Shown: positions 7,406 to 16,786 of the stretch, piece by piece
How the letters are laid out: every line of letters starts with the position of its first letter
Position numbering within the stretch: position 1 is the stretch's first letter
Source of the DNA: CAZJAH01 sp964544155
GTDB taxonomy: Bacteria > Bacteroidota > Ignavibacteria > Kapaibacteriales > UBA2268
Assembly: GCA_964544155.1 (NCBI GenBank)
Contig: CAZJAH010000002.1
Location: forward strand, 145,377 to 209,376
Length of the DNA stretch: 64,000 nt
Reading direction: 5' to 3'
Position numbers and translations under genes: made by a program
Notes under the pieces: generated by a model
The model's database searches: none
The model's input: only the letters and a program-made list of their open reading frames with translations
Told to the model about the DNA's origin: nothing

Positions 7406-8227
7406 TTAATTCTTATAGACAGTTTCTTCTTTGAATTTCCAGTCTTTTTCTTCCTTTAAAAAGCGCTTATTTACGGTCGGGATAAATTTATCCTCAACCA
7501 TGCTCATAATTTTAATATCCAGCACATTGCCGTCAATCTCAAGCAGGTTAAAGCTATTAGGCTCGTTCCGTGTACGGGTCGAAATAGCTGTTCCCGCGGA
7601 TAGCAGAATAGTGAATTTCTTTCCCGGCTCGGCAGATTCCGGATATTCGATATATGCTCTATGCACATGCCCGGCCAGCATCATATCGAGCCGGCAGTCT
7701 TCAATTTCATCGAGCAGCAGATTGGCCCGCCCGAGGAAACTTTCATCGGGGCTGCCGGGTGTGGGGATAATATTATGATGTATAACCAAAATTTTAAATT
7801 TGCCTTCATCGATTGAACAAAGTTTTTCACGGGCTTCCTTTATCTGAGTTTTTGATACTCGGCCGCCTTTTATAGTTAGCGACCTTGCCGTATTAATGCC
7901 GAATGCGGCTATCTCATCATCTTCGTATGCGGGGAATTTATGATCGGTGATAAATTTTCTAAATCGTTTTAGCGGTTTATAAAACCTGCGGAAGATATTA
8001 AAAAGTGAAATATCATGATTGCCTGGAATGGCTACAATCGGAGAATCGAACTTTGAAAGAAATTCCTCTGCCTGCATGAATTGCTTTGTTTTCGCGCGCA
8101 TGGTCATATCCCCGCTGACAACGAGCAGGTCGGGACTGATTTCGTTAATATCTCTAACGATCGCTCTTTCCGCTTTTTCGTTAACCGCGCCAAAATGTAA
8201 ATCTGAAATATGTACTACTCTTCTCAT
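7406..8227 (-). CDS. Calcineurin-like metallophosphoesterase
   Basis: 273 residues with the full set of metallophosphoesterase metal-binding motifs: HISDLHFG (Asp9, His11), VVSGDMT, GNHD, the lone HHN in VIHHNII, and AGHVH. Members cleave phosphodiesters or phosphomonoesters; the substrate cannot be told from sequence. The gene follows the lipid-kinase-like gene by 7 bases and ends an operon with yihY, so a role in lipid or envelope phosphate metabolism is possible. No signal peptide, hence cytoplasmic. Confidence 0.88.
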   Translation of the reverse strand: MRRVVHISDLHFGAVNEKAERAIVRDINEISPDLLVVSGDMTMRAKTKQFMQAEEFLSKFDSPIVAIPGNHDISLFNIFRRFYKPLKRFRKFITDHKFPAYEDDEIAAFGINTARSLTIKGGRVSKTQIKEAREKLCSIDEGKFKILVIHHNIIPTPGSPDESFLGRANLLLDEIEDCRLDMMLAGHVHRAYIEYPESAEPGKKFTILLSAGTAISTRTRNEPNSFNLLEIDGNVLDIKIMSMVEDKFIPTVNKRFLKEEKDWKFKEETVYKN

Positions 8228-8234
8228 TTTTAGT

Positions 8235-9155
8235 TTATTCCTCCATTTTCATATTATTCTTTGGAACGACTACATTGAGTGATCTTGTCATTATTTTATA
8301 ATGCAGGGGTGACTTCATTTTAACCACTTCCCCATCCATCGAAACGCTGACTTTCTTTTTGTTCGGGTAAAGGGTAAGCTCTTTTACTTCCAACTTCTCG
8401 AAATCTTCGAGCGTGTTTAGTTTATTGAAAAGGAATTTTACCGCGTTCGCAAAAATACACAGCCTGTTAGTGCATTTTGTATAATAAACTCCCAGCTTTC
8501 CATCCTTTAGATTTTTCCTTCTGCCCAGCCTGTATAGCTCGGTATCGTAGGTATTATTACCCACAAAAACGAAGGGCGCTTTAAACCGCTTCTTTTCATT
8601 ACCCGCTTTCATGCTGACTTTATAAAGCGGAAATCTTCTGAATATCTTGAGCATGGCAGCAAACATAGCGGGAAATTTACTGTATCCGAGCTGGTGCACG
8701 AGCTGCTTTCTATACCTGACTACATGGGGATATATGCCGATCGATGAATTATTGATAAATACTCTGCCATTGAGCTTACCCGTATCAATGGTATCCTTAT
8801 TGCCGTAGAATATATTGCGCACGGCATCCGACATTTCCAGCGGAATACCGCAATCCCTGGCGAAATTATTAAAAGTACCCGCAGGAATTACTGCCAGTGT
8901 GACCGGCGTGCCGGCTATCATCGAAGCAACCGCGCTGACCGTACCGTCGCCGCCTGCGGCTACAACCGTTTCCCTGCTGTTTTTGCATATGTTCTTGATC
9001 TGATCGATAAAATTTTCCGGTTTAATTATATGAAAATCGATTTTATCATTTTCTTTTAAATATTTATTGAATTCCTGTTCGAGATTCGATCTGTATTCTT
9101 CCGGTGACTTACTGTCAACTCCGGATTTGACATTAACAACTACATCAATCTTCAT
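8235..9155 (-). CDS. Diacylglycerol-kinase-family lipid kinase
   Basis: 306 residues from the ATG at 9155. The catalytic domain has the GGDGT signature (AAGGDGTVSAVAS) and PAGTFNNFARDCGIP, both typical of the DAGK/YegS/BmrU group that phosphorylates diacylglycerol or related lipids with ATP. I chose 9155 rather than an upstream Met at 9248 because homologues begin with a short basic strand like MKIDVVVNVKSG; the longer version would overlap most of the YihY tail. The ATG lies 11 bases inside the end of that gene, which suggests coupled translation. The C-terminal half is the usual beta-sandwich (LEVKELTLYP). Confidence 0.87.
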   Translation of the reverse strand: MKIDVVVNVKSGVDSKSPEEYRSNLEQEFNKYLKENDKIDFHIIKPENFIDQIKNICKNSRETVVAAGGDGTVSAVASMIAGTPVTLAVIPAGTFNNFARDCGIPLEMSDAVRNIFYGNKDTIDTGKLNGRVFINNSSIGIYPHVVRYRKQLVHQLGYSKFPAMFAAMLKIFRRFPLYKVSMKAGNEKKRFKAPFVFVGNNTYDTELYRLGRRKNLKDGKLGVYYTKCTNRLCIFANAVKFLFNKLNTLEDFEKLEVKELTLYPNKKKVSVSMDGEVVKMKSPLHYKIMTRSLNVVVPKNNMKMEE

Positions 9156-9704
9156 TGCTTTGATCTTTCTTATTGTTTTTTTTCTTTTTTTCAACCTCTC
9201 TGATAACTCTTTCATCTTTGATATCTTTAGTGTCATCGGGTTGTTCAACTTTATTATTTTTTTGCATTACGTCCTTTATAAGCTGGGAAGTTTTTGCAAC
9301 CTTGATCGCCGAATTTTTGGTTTCAAGGATTTTACCCGCGTATTTATTCCTGTACACCTGTGTAAATTCAGCCCCGAAATAAAATATCACTCCTGAGTAG
9401 TATATCCAAATCAGCAGNNNNNNNNNNNNNNNNNNNNNNNNNNNNNNNNNNNNNNNNNNNNNNNNNNNNNNNNNNNNNNNNNNNNNNNNNNNNNNNNNNN
9501 NNNNNNNNNNNNNNNNNCACCCGTGGCAGCATCTGTGCCGAAAATAAAACCTGCAATGGCAATTATTACAACGAGCAGAGGCGCCAGACTTAACATTGTA
9601 TAAAAAGATAGCGACCCTGCCAGCTTAAACCACTTATCATCGTCAAGCTGTTCAATAGTTTCGATGATTAAGTTCTTAGCTTCTTTTAATTTAATTTTGA
9701 TCAT
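9145..9704 (-). CDS. YihY/BrkB-family membrane protein, interrupted by an assembly gap
   Basis: The N-terminal part (from ATG 9704; an upstream ATG at 9747-9749 is also possible) reads DDDKWFKLAGSLSFYTMLSL, and the C-terminal part begins WIYYSGVIFYFGAEFTQVY; both are hallmarks of the YihY/BrkB multi-pass inner-membrane family. Between them lie 100 N. The visible parts are about 62 and 90 residues, whereas family members are usually near 280-320, so a few hundred bases are missing, and 187+100+273 bases is not a multiple of three: the N count is a placeholder. The tail after the last helix is long, Lys/Glu-rich and charged. Function of the family is poorly defined. First gene of an operon with the lipid kinase and phosphoesterase. 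Confidence 0.85.
9418..9517. other. Scaffold gap (100 N)
   Basis: Exactly 100 ambiguous bases, the conventional length for a gap of unknown size. It falls inside the yihY-like gene. Confidence 0.99.
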
Positions 9705-9905
9705 AGAACTATGAAAAATATTACTTACATTCAAAATATAAGACGTCATTATATGAATTAATTTTAATTTTTCTTTGTTAACCGTTTATTAAAAATAATT
9801 GAACCAAAAAGTAACTTAAAGTTGAATGCTGTGTATTAATAATAGATGTTTTTTTGTTATTTTATGAAATTAAAACTTATCAAATCATTAACTAGGGGTT
9901 TTAGC

Positions 9906-11699
9906 ATGAAAATAACTGTACAATTATCTTTAATTTTACTTATAACTATTTTTTCGGCCAGGGCACAGGGGCCCGGTGATATATATGAGGAAATGCCAAA
10001 TATAGGAAACTGCGATGAAGGCATTCTGAAAGATCAGGTCCAACTCGATGCGGTAGAAATTATCAACGAAATTCGTGCCCTGCACGGCCTGGCGCCGGTG
10101 GATTTTGAACCTACAGGCGAAGAGGAAGCTCAGCAGGCAGCATTGATTTGCGCGGCGAACGGGTCTATTTCACACTTTCCGCCTGAAACCTGGACATGCT
10201 ATACACAGATAGCGGCTGACGGAGCAATGAAGTCTAACCTGTTTTTCTCAGGCTCGGGATCTGCAAGCTATCCGGGAATTATTAATTCGTTTATTGCCTG
10301 GATGCATGATGATAATACTCCTAATGTAGGGCACAGGCGCTCGATAATTAATCCCTTCCTGAAAAAAGTCGCTTTCGGAAGGGTTGACGGTAACCCGGTT
10401 TCGGGCCCGAACCAGAATTTTTTCTTTAATGTGATGACAATGAATTACCAGGATTACGTGTCGGGCAGCATCGATCCTTCGATTGAATTTGTCGCTCACC
10501 CTCATAATAACTATCCGCCCAAATGGGTAGATAAGGACTGGTACCTTTCTTTTTCAGTATTTTATGACCACGATAGCTGGTTCAATAATGATAACGTGGA
10601 TTATACAAACGCTCAGATCACAATTACCGATGAAAACGAGAACCAGCTTACAATTTCAGAGATCATTTACGATACTGAAGGCTGGGGTTCAGTTCCCAAC
10701 TGCCTGAAGTTCAAAGTAAACGGCCTGCAGGATGACACAAAATACACAGTGAATATCAGCAACATAACAGTTAACGGCGCGGCAAAAGAATACGAATACT
10801 GGTTTAACCTTACCGATCAGGGAACTGTACCACCGCCACTGCCTCATAGCCCGGATCCTTCAGACGGCGCTGAAGACATAGCAACTGATACCGGCCTCAG
10901 CTGGCAGGTGGATACACCCGCTGACTCCTATCATTTAATGATAGCCACAGATCAGGATTTTAGCAGTACATTTTACGAGAACGATCAGTTAAGCACCAAT
11001 ACCGCTTCCGTAAGTAATTTAGAGCTGAATACGGTTTACTACTGGAAGGTCAGGTCAAAGCTCGATGATAGCCGGAGCGAATGGTCAGATACCTGGAGTT
11101 TTACTACCACTGCGGGCCTGCCGGAAACTGTAGCAGTTCTCCTGCCTGAAGACCAATCACAGGATATGCCTTTGAAACCGCAATTCAGCTGGGAAGCTAC
11201 GGATATGGCAGATTATTATGAACTTCAAATAGATGATAATCCGGAATTCGTTATCCATACAATAGACATTTTCGAGCAGGAACTTCATAGTACCACTTAT
11301 ACGCCTTCAGAAGACCTGAAATCATTAACCACTTATTACTGGAGAGTGCGGGGTGTAAACGATGCCGGCAATGGAGAATGGAGTGAAGTCAGAAGCTTTA
11401 TGACCATGGATGCCTCATCAGTTGCCGACAGGATTTTCCTGAATAATACGGAAGTTAAAGTTTCGCCCAATCCGGTATCGGATAATACCGAGATAAGTAT
11501 AAATATGCCAGATCACGGCCATATCAGCCTGAAGCTATATGATTTAAACGGCCACCTGATTAAAGAACTATACAGCAATTACGCTGCCGGCAGTTTGACC
11601 ATTAATGAGAATTTCTCAGGGCTTGCTCAGGGTACTTACCTACTGCGTTTAGGCAAGGGAGCAGAATTCAAATCAGTCAGATTGCAGATAAGCAGATAA
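9906..11699 (+). CDS. Secreted CAP-domain protein with FnIII domains and T9SS sorting domain
   Basis: 597 residues from ATG 9906, chosen because AGGGG lies nine bases ahead and the protein then opens with a clean signal peptide (MKITVQLSLILLITIFSARA). Domains: CAP/SCP-like domain (about 40-165) with LDAVEIINEIRALHGLAPV and the signature VGHRRSIINP; a middle beta-rich region; two fibronectin-III-like repeats (about 315-405 and 410-505), each with TVYYWKVR or TTYYWRVRG and EWSD/EWSE; and a T9SS type A C-terminal domain (about 520-597, VSPNPVSDNTEISI to GTYLLRLGKG). It is therefore exported through the Sec and type IX systems and released or attached at the surface. The CAP family has varied roles; none can be assigned here. 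A strong terminator follows. Confidence 0.88.
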   Translation: MKITVQLSLILLITIFSARAQGPGDIYEEMPNIGNCDEGILKDQVQLDAVEIINEIRALHGLAPVDFEPTGEEEAQQAALICAANGSISHFPPETWTCYTQIAADGAMKSNLFFSGSGSASYPGIINSFIAWMHDDNTPNVGHRRSIINPFLKKVAFGRVDGNPVSGPNQNFFFNVMTMNYQDYVSGSIDPSIEFVAHPHNNYPPKWVDKDWYLSFSVFYDHDSWFNNDNVDYTNAQITITDENENQLTISEIIYDTEGWGSVPNCLKFKVNGLQDDTKYTVNISNITVNGAAKEYEYWFNLTDQGTVPPPLPHSPDPSDGAEDIATDTGLSWQVDTPADSYHLMIATDQDFSSTFYENDQLSTNTASVSNLELNTVYYWKVRSKLDDSRSEWSDTWSFTTTAGLPETVAVLLPEDQSQDMPLKPQFSWEATDMADYYELQIDDNPEFVIHTIDIFEQELHSTTYTPSEDLKSLTTYYWRVRGVNDAGNGEWSEVRSFMTMDASSVADRIFLNNTEVKVSPNPVSDNTEISINMPDHGHISLKLYDLNGHLIKELYSNYAAGSLTINENFSGLAQGTYLLRLGKGAEFKSVRLQISR

Positions 11700-11718
11700 A
11701 AGTTGATTTTTATAAATT

Positions 11719-11756
11719 AAGCCTTCCGCTTTAATACAGCGGAAGGCTTTTTTTTT
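11719..11756. terminator. Intrinsic terminator between convergent genes
   Basis: Stem AAGCCTTCCGCT / AGCGGAAGGCTT with a 7-base loop and a long T-run on the plus strand; an A-rich left flank may let it work for the minus-strand gene too. Confidence 0.9.
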
Positions 11757-11778
11757 AATATATTCTAAGACCAGATGC

Positions 11779-12321
11779 TTAGATAGCAAACATAACGCCT
11801 GCCTGAATTTCGATAAAATTAGCTTCGGAAACTATGTTGAAGCCTAATTCACCGTTTAAAAATAATCCGGGAGAAAGTTCAAGCATTCCTCCGCCGGCTA
11901 GCCTAATACCTATATCTGAATCGGTATCATCAAATTCCCCGAATTGAGAATCATAGCTAATTGTATGGGAATAATATCCCAAATCACCTTCAATATAAGG
12001 CCTGAATTCTTCAGCCGATAGATAATACCTGCCTCCGGCCCTGATCATTAAGGTGCTATAGCTGTAATCATCATAGATATCGCTGTCGATACTCCAGGGT
12101 ATGAAACCTATCTGACCGATAATGGAGATATTTTCGGCTACACCGAATTCGCCTTTGGCGTTAAAGCCGAAACTTAGATTTGCTAAATCTCCGAAATCGC
12201 CAACGGGAGCGTTGATAAGGACATTACCGCCTAAAAGGATCGGTGTATCCTGTGCTTTAGTTTCCTTTACGGAAATAAAAAGAAATGCGACAATAGCGCT
12301 TAATACTAAAAAACGCCTCAT
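11779..12321 (-). CDS. Small outer-membrane beta-barrel protein
   Basis: 180 residues: signal peptide ending near TKAQ (residues 1-24), then alternating strands of an eight-strand OmpA/OprF-like barrel (GEFGVAENISIIGQIGFIPW; RPYIEGDLGYYSHTISY; GGGMLELSPGLFLNGELGFN) with short turns. The ending is IQAGVMFAI rather than the usual Phe or Trp. Role unknown, probably structural or adhesive. It stands alone and shares the preceding bidirectional terminator. Confidence 0.75.
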   Translation of the reverse strand: MRRFLVLSAIVAFLFISVKETKAQDTPILLGGNVLINAPVGDFGDLANLSFGFNAKGEFGVAENISIIGQIGFIPWSIDSDIYDDYSYSTLMIRAGGRYYLSAEEFRPYIEGDLGYYSHTISYDSQFGEFDDTDSDIGIRLAGGGMLELSPGLFLNGELGFNIVSEANFIEIQAGVMFAI

Positions 12322-12505
12322 GAAAAACCTCCTGATTTGTACAATACTAAAAATGTGTTTTAATAAGCCTAAACAACGAATATGAAATTAATTGATTTTA
12401 ATTCGGATTGCAAATGTTTCTATAAAATTAATTTTTATTCTTTTTGTAATAATAATCGCTCCTGTACGAAAGATAATGTTATTTGACAAAAATTTTCGGT
12501 AAGCC

Positions 12506-13750
12506 ATGAATATTTACGGATGGATTGTTTTAGCCGCAATAGTTACGGGCTTTTTGCTCGACACGATTGCCGATTACCTTAATTTAAAAAACTTAAATAA
12601 GGGATTGCCGCGTGAATTTTCCGATTTATTCGATGAGGAAAAATACAGAGAATCGCAGAATTATACTAAGGAAAGGACTAAATTCGGCTATTATCCCGCG
12701 GTACTATCTCTGGTGATCACGCTGGCTTTTTGGTTCGCGGGCGGATTCGAATGGCTGGATAGCCTTGTGGTATCACTAAACGATTCCTTTATTATCCGCG
12801 GTCTGCTTTTTATCGGGATACTGGGTTTCGCGCAAATGCTTATATCCCTGCCATTCAGCATTTACTCAACATTTGTAATAGAAGAAAAATACGGCTTCAA
12901 TAAAACCACGCCTAAAGTTTTTGTAATCGACAGGCTTAAATCCACGGGACTAAGCGTACTTATTGGCGCGCCTCTTTTAGCAGGCCTGCTGTGGGTACTC
13001 AGAGAAACAGGCGAATACGCCTGGCTATATGGCTGGGCCGGGCTTGTGGTATTTATGCTGATTATGCAGTATATCGCACCGCGATGGATAATGCCTCTTT
13101 TTAATAAATTCAAACCCCTGGAAGAAGGCGAATTAAGAGATAAAATATTCAGCTACGCGGAAAAAGTGAATTTTCCGCTCACTAATGTTTTTGTGATGGA
13201 CGGATCCAAAAGGTCAACCAAATCTAACGCTTTTTTTACCGGATTCGGTAAAAACAAGCGGATAGCTCTTTACGACACATTGATTGAAAAGCATACAGAT
13301 GATGAGCTTGTCGCTGTACTGGCGCATGAAATCGGCCATTACAAGAAAAAGCACATTACGGCCGGTATGTTAATAAGTATAGCACATACCGGGATTTTAT
13401 TCTATCTGCTTTCGATATTCCTCTATGACGAAGGCCTTTACCGGGCTTTCTTTATGGATAGAACGCCAATTTATGCCGGCCTCGTATTCTTCGGTATGCT
13501 TTATTCGCCGGTGGAGATGATTTTATCAGTGCTGATGAATATTTTCTCAAGAAAAAACGAATATCAGGCTGACAGATTCGCCGCGGAGACATACGAAAAG
13601 CCCCGGGCTTTGATTGACGCACTCAAAAAACTCTCGAAAAATAATTTAAGCAACCTGACTCCTCATCAATTTTATGTATTCATTAATTATTCCCATCCTC
13701 CCGTGCTTAAGAGAATTAAGAAAATTGATCATATAGCTCAAGGAAATTGA
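12506..13750 (+). CDS. M48-family (Ste24/CAAX prenyl protease-like) membrane metallopeptidase
   Basis: 414 residues with several membrane segments and the zinc site HEIGH (His274, Glu275, His278) plus the third ligand Glu352 in KNEYQADRFA, exactly as in Ste24/ZMPSTE24-like peptidases. The length and the N-terminal helix with a long loop (LNKGLPREFSDLFDEEKYRE) match the full Ste24 type rather than the shorter HtpX. In bacteria such proteases probably clean up damaged or translocon-jamming membrane proteins. The stop overlaps the ATG of the following exchanger gene by one base (TGATG). Confidence 0.92.
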   Translation: MNIYGWIVLAAIVTGFLLDTIADYLNLKNLNKGLPREFSDLFDEEKYRESQNYTKERTKFGYYPAVLSLVITLAFWFAGGFEWLDSLVVSLNDSFIIRGLLFIGILGFAQMLISLPFSIYSTFVIEEKYGFNKTTPKVFVIDRLKSTGLSVLIGAPLLAGLLWVLRETGEYAWLYGWAGLVVFMLIMQYIAPRWIMPLFNKFKPLEEGELRDKIFSYAEKVNFPLTNVFVMDGSKRSTKSNAFFTGFGKNKRIALYDTLIEKHTDDELVAVLAHEIGHYKKKHITAGMLISIAHTGILFYLLSIFLYDEGLYRAFFMDRTPIYAGLVFFGMLYSPVEMILSVLMNIFSRKNEYQADRFAAETYEKPRALIDALKKLSKNNLSNLTPHQFYVFINYSHPPVLKRIKKIDHIAQGN

Positions 13751-14697
13751 TGGAAGTAGTATTAGCATTTTTGTGGTTAATAATGGGCTCGGCCGGGCTT
13801 TATTTCGGCGCTGAAGGCCTTGTCAGCGGCAGCGCGTCGGTAGCGATCAAAGCCGGGATCAAAGTGCTGGTTGTCGGGCTTACGATTGTAGCTTTCGGAA
13901 CGAGCAGCCCGGAGTTGGTTATTAGTTTATCTGCGGCCCTTGAGGGCAAAGGGGATATTTCTGCCGGTAATATCATTGGTTCTAACATTTGCAATATTGC
14001 CCTCATTCTCGGCGCGGCGGCTCTTATAAGGCCAATCGAAGTGAATAAAAAGATTATCAGGTCGGATATGCCCATAATGATAGCAATAACACTGTTATTC
14101 GTATTGTTTGCTATGGATAAGCATTTTGACCGGATAGAAGGCGGGATTTTCATTGTTATGATCATCGCGTACAATTTCATAGCTATATACTTTTCCAGAA
14201 AGGAAAATCAAAGTCAAGCAGCGCGGGAAGCCAAAGAAGCTGCTAATCCTGAAAGAAAGCTTTTTTTTGATATACTCTTCATTATAGGCGGTATAATTAT
14301 ACTTGTAGCCGGTGCGAATCTTTTCCTGCACGGAGCCACCGATCTGGCAAAAATATTTGGCGCTTCCGACGCTGTCATAGGCCTGACTGTAGTAGCTTTC
14401 GGCACCAGCCTGCCTGAGCTCGCAACGTCGGTAGTCGCCGCGGTTAAAAAAGAGGGCGATATTTCGATTGGTAATGCCATTGGCTCCAATATTTATAATA
14501 TTTTACTTATAATTGGCGCTACGGCTTTGATTTCTCCTATAACTATTACCGGAATTAAAAACACAGATATAGGTATGCTTATATTCATAAGCCTGCTTAT
14601 ACTGCCTTTAGCAGGTTTCGGGCTTAAACTGAACAGGCCTAAAGGCGTGCTTTTGTTATCACTTTACGCGGGATACATGTTCTATCTTTTTCAATAG
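13750..14697 (+). CDS. Cation/calcium antiporter (YrbG-like, CaCA family)
   Basis: 315 residues from ATG 13750 (AGGA just upstream; a TTG three bases earlier is less likely). Two inverted repeats of five helices carry the paired alpha motifs: VAFGTSSPELVISLSAALEG with GNIIGSNICNIALILG in the first half, and VAFGTSLPELATSVVAAVKK with GNAIGSNIYNILLIIG in the second. This is the K+-dependent or independent Na+/Ca2+ exchanger layout; it exports Ca2+ or a similar cation. Transcribed with the Ste24-like gene by one-base overlap. Confidence 0.92.
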   Translation: MEVVLAFLWLIMGSAGLYFGAEGLVSGSASVAIKAGIKVLVVGLTIVAFGTSSPELVISLSAALEGKGDISAGNIIGSNICNIALILGAAALIRPIEVNKKIIRSDMPIMIAITLLFVLFAMDKHFDRIEGGIFIVMIIAYNFIAIYFSRKENQSQAAREAKEAANPERKLFFDILFIIGGIIILVAGANLFLHGATDLAKIFGASDAVIGLTVVAFGTSLPELATSVVAAVKKEGDISIGNAIGSNIYNILLIIGATALISPITITGIKNTDIGMLIFISLLILPLAGFGLKLNRPKGVLLLSLYAGYMFYLFQ

Positions 14698-14711
14698 CTT
14701 TACTTTAAAGT

Positions 14712-14743
14712 ACAAAAGCACAGGGCGAAACCTGTGCTTTTGT
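14712..14743. terminator. Bidirectional intrinsic terminator
   Basis: Perfect 13-bp stem ACAAAAGCACAGG / CCTGTGCTTTTGT with loop GCGAAA, between the convergent exchanger and purE genes. The T-rich 3' arm serves either strand. Confidence 0.88.
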
Positions 14744-14762
14744 TAAATAATTTCTCAGTGGC

Positions 14763-15284
14763 TTATTCACCATCGGGGTCATAGAGAACGGTAAAATCCT
14801 CAGCGTCATTCTTGCGCCGTGAGCTCTCCGCCATTGCCAGTTTATACCGGATAACTTTTTCCATGATCTTGTTATTGCTCGCGCCGAGTATCTGCATGGC
14901 GAGAAGGCCGGCGTTTTTAGCTCCGCCAATAGCAACTGTGGCAACAGGCACTCCCGGAGGCATCTGCACTATGGAATACAGCGAATCTACTCCGCTCAGA
15001 GCTTTTGATTTGACGGGTACGCCAATAACCGGCAGGGGAGAATGAGCCGCTGTCATTCCCGGCAAATGAGCCGCGCCGCCTGCACCGGCAATTATGACTT
15101 TAATACCGCGCCTGTGTGCGTTTTTGCCGTAATCCGCCATATCCGAAGGGGTCCGGTGGGCAGAAACAACTCTCATTTCGTAGGGTACGTCAAATTCCCT
15201 GCAAATTTCAGCAGCGTCTTTCATGGTGGGAAGGTCTGAATCGCTCCCCATTATAATTCCAACTAGCGGTGCGGGATTAACCAT
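14763..15284 (-). CDS. purE: N5-carboxyaminoimidazole ribonucleotide mutase (PurE)
   Basis: 173 residues from the ATG at 15284, preferred over a GTG two codons earlier because AAGGAG sits five bases before the ATG. Class I PurE signatures are present: GIIMGSDSDLPTM, VVSAHRTP, AGAGGAAHLPGMTAA and PVIGVPV. It converts N5-CAIR to CAIR in purine synthesis. The C-terminus is extended by about 15 charged residues. The start lies 8 bases inside the end of the upstream PAS gene, so translation may be coupled, an unexpected pairing. Confidence 0.95.
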   Translation of the reverse strand: MVNPAPLVGIIMGSDSDLPTMKDAAEICREFDVPYEMRVVSAHRTPSDMADYGKNAHRRGIKVIIAGAGGAAHLPGMTAAHSPLPVIGVPVKSKALSGVDSLYSIVQMPPGVPVATVAIGGAKNAGLLAMQILGASNNKIMEKVIRYKLAMAESSRRKNDAEDFTVLYDPDGE

Positions 15285-16629
15285 TTTCACTCCTTATTTC
15301 TTCAGATTTTTTCTCTGTGTATACTCTTACGATGTGAGTGATCTTTTCGTTTTTAAAAACCGGCGCCTGCCTGATTATCAGTGGCCCATCCTCATAAGTA
15401 ATATGTGAGGCGGTTCTTTTGACGGCTTTAATAGCTTTGAGCAGTTTTTCACTTGTTGATTTATCAAAGATATTTTCGTCTGTTTTGCCTCTTATTTCCT
15501 GCCTTTTTAATCCGATTTTATTCTCAAACATTCTGTTTGCAAATTCAAATTTCATGCTTTGGGCGTTTATGATCGTAAGGGGATATGGCAGGCAGTCGAG
15601 AAAGTTGTATATAAGAAATATGCTCTCATTATATTCCTTATTTTTTTTCATGAGCCATTTCTGATTATTCTGCATTTCAGTAATGGAAGCCTTAAGCTCT
15701 TTATTTTCACCGGCCACTTTTCTAAAGGCAGAAATAAGCTTGTTTGTATCTATACTGTCATTATTATTATTAACTTCTTCAATTCTTGAAACAATCATCA
15801 GGCCGTTAATATTTTTGTCTTCATCATAGGTCGGGCTTACCCTGAAAACTATATTCTTATTATTTTTTCGTCTTCTGTATACTTCATCTTCACCGCTGGC
15901 CCTCACCCCGGCGTTAATATCCTGTCTTTCCTTTACTTCTTCAGATTCTTCATTTACGAAAAGCTCATGGTAGTATTTACCTTCGAAGTTAGCATTCATC
16001 AGAAGGGTATTATCACTGGGGATATACGCGTCCTTTGCGTTTTCATTCATAAAGATGATCCTGTTTTTATTATCAATCAGGGTAATCCCTTCATGAATGC
16101 TGTTGAAAGCCCGGCGCATGTTTTCCTTTAAATGTTCCAACTGCTTTTTATGCTTTGCGTGAACTTCTTCGACAATTGTATTCGACGGAATGATGTTAAA
16201 AAAAGACTTGAAGTATTTCCCGTTTCTTTTAATGCTCCACTTGAGTAGGAAAAGTTCTCCCTCATCATTTTCACCGACAATTTTCATGCTTTTTTCAGAT
16301 TTTTTTCCGTCGGTGAAGTTCATTATTGTATCTTCGAGGCTTTCAAAATCATCTTCGTTCTTTTTAACGGCGTCTTTCTCGCGGGTATTTTTTGTGAGTT
16401 TGTAAACGGCCTTAAGTAAATTTTTCCCCTGAATTACTTCGCTGCTGTATGTACCGAAAACTGAATCGACGGATCCCATTGACCCGACAATTCTCATATC
16501 TTCAGAAGTATCAATAACTGCCAGATCGAAATACTTCATTATTTCCATGATCTGGTCTTCACTGTTAGAAAGCCTTCGCTTCAGCTCTTCTTTCTCGTGA
16601 TTAACGGATTCAATAGTATCTTTATGCAT
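15277..16629 (-). CDS. Cytosolic protein with repeated PAS-like domains and no output domain
   Basis: 450 residues, strongly charged. At least two PAS domains are convincing: about residues 175-290 (AFNSIHEGITLIDNKNRIIF, then FRVSPTYDEDKNINGLMIVS) and about 345-445 (LDCLPYPLTIINAQSMKFEFANRMFENKIG). A third, weaker one lies at about 20-150 (FDLAVIDTSEDMRIVGSMGS). A coiled-coil-like helix links the last two. No histidine kinase, cyclase or DNA-binding domain is present, so it must signal through a partner. It overlaps purE by 8 bases. Confidence 0.8.
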   Translation of the reverse strand: MHKDTIESVNHEKEELKRRLSNSEDQIMEIMKYFDLAVIDTSEDMRIVGSMGSVDSVFGTYSSEVIQGKNLLKAVYKLTKNTREKDAVKKNEDDFESLEDTIMNFTDGKKSEKSMKIVGENDEGELFLLKWSIKRNGKYFKSFFNIIPSNTIVEEVHAKHKKQLEHLKENMRRAFNSIHEGITLIDNKNRIIFMNENAKDAYIPSDNTLLMNANFEGKYYHELFVNEESEEVKERQDINAGVRASGEDEVYRRRKNNKNIVFRVSPTYDEDKNINGLMIVSRIEEVNNNNDSIDTNKLISAFRKVAGENKELKASITEMQNNQKWLMKKNKEYNESIFLIYNFLDCLPYPLTIINAQSMKFEFANRMFENKIGLKRQEIRGKTDENIFDKSTSEKLLKAIKAVKRTASHITYEDGPLIIRQAPVFKNEKITHIVRVYTEKKSEEIRSENG

Positions 16630-16786
16630 AATTTAAATTTGATATTTTTTGACTTTATAATTTAATACACCGTTAGAGATTTAACAATTAAAATATATCA
16701 ATCTTTTGTTATTCTAATAGTCATAATCCGGTTAATCATTAGTTAAGCAAAATAAAGCAATTTCTTAATTCAATCATGAGTAAATA

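Noticed and set aside
9145..9390. Separate 81-residue minus-strand protein
   Set aside because: It is the C-terminal end of the yihY-like gene interrupted by the N gap (GAEFTQVY is a family hallmark).
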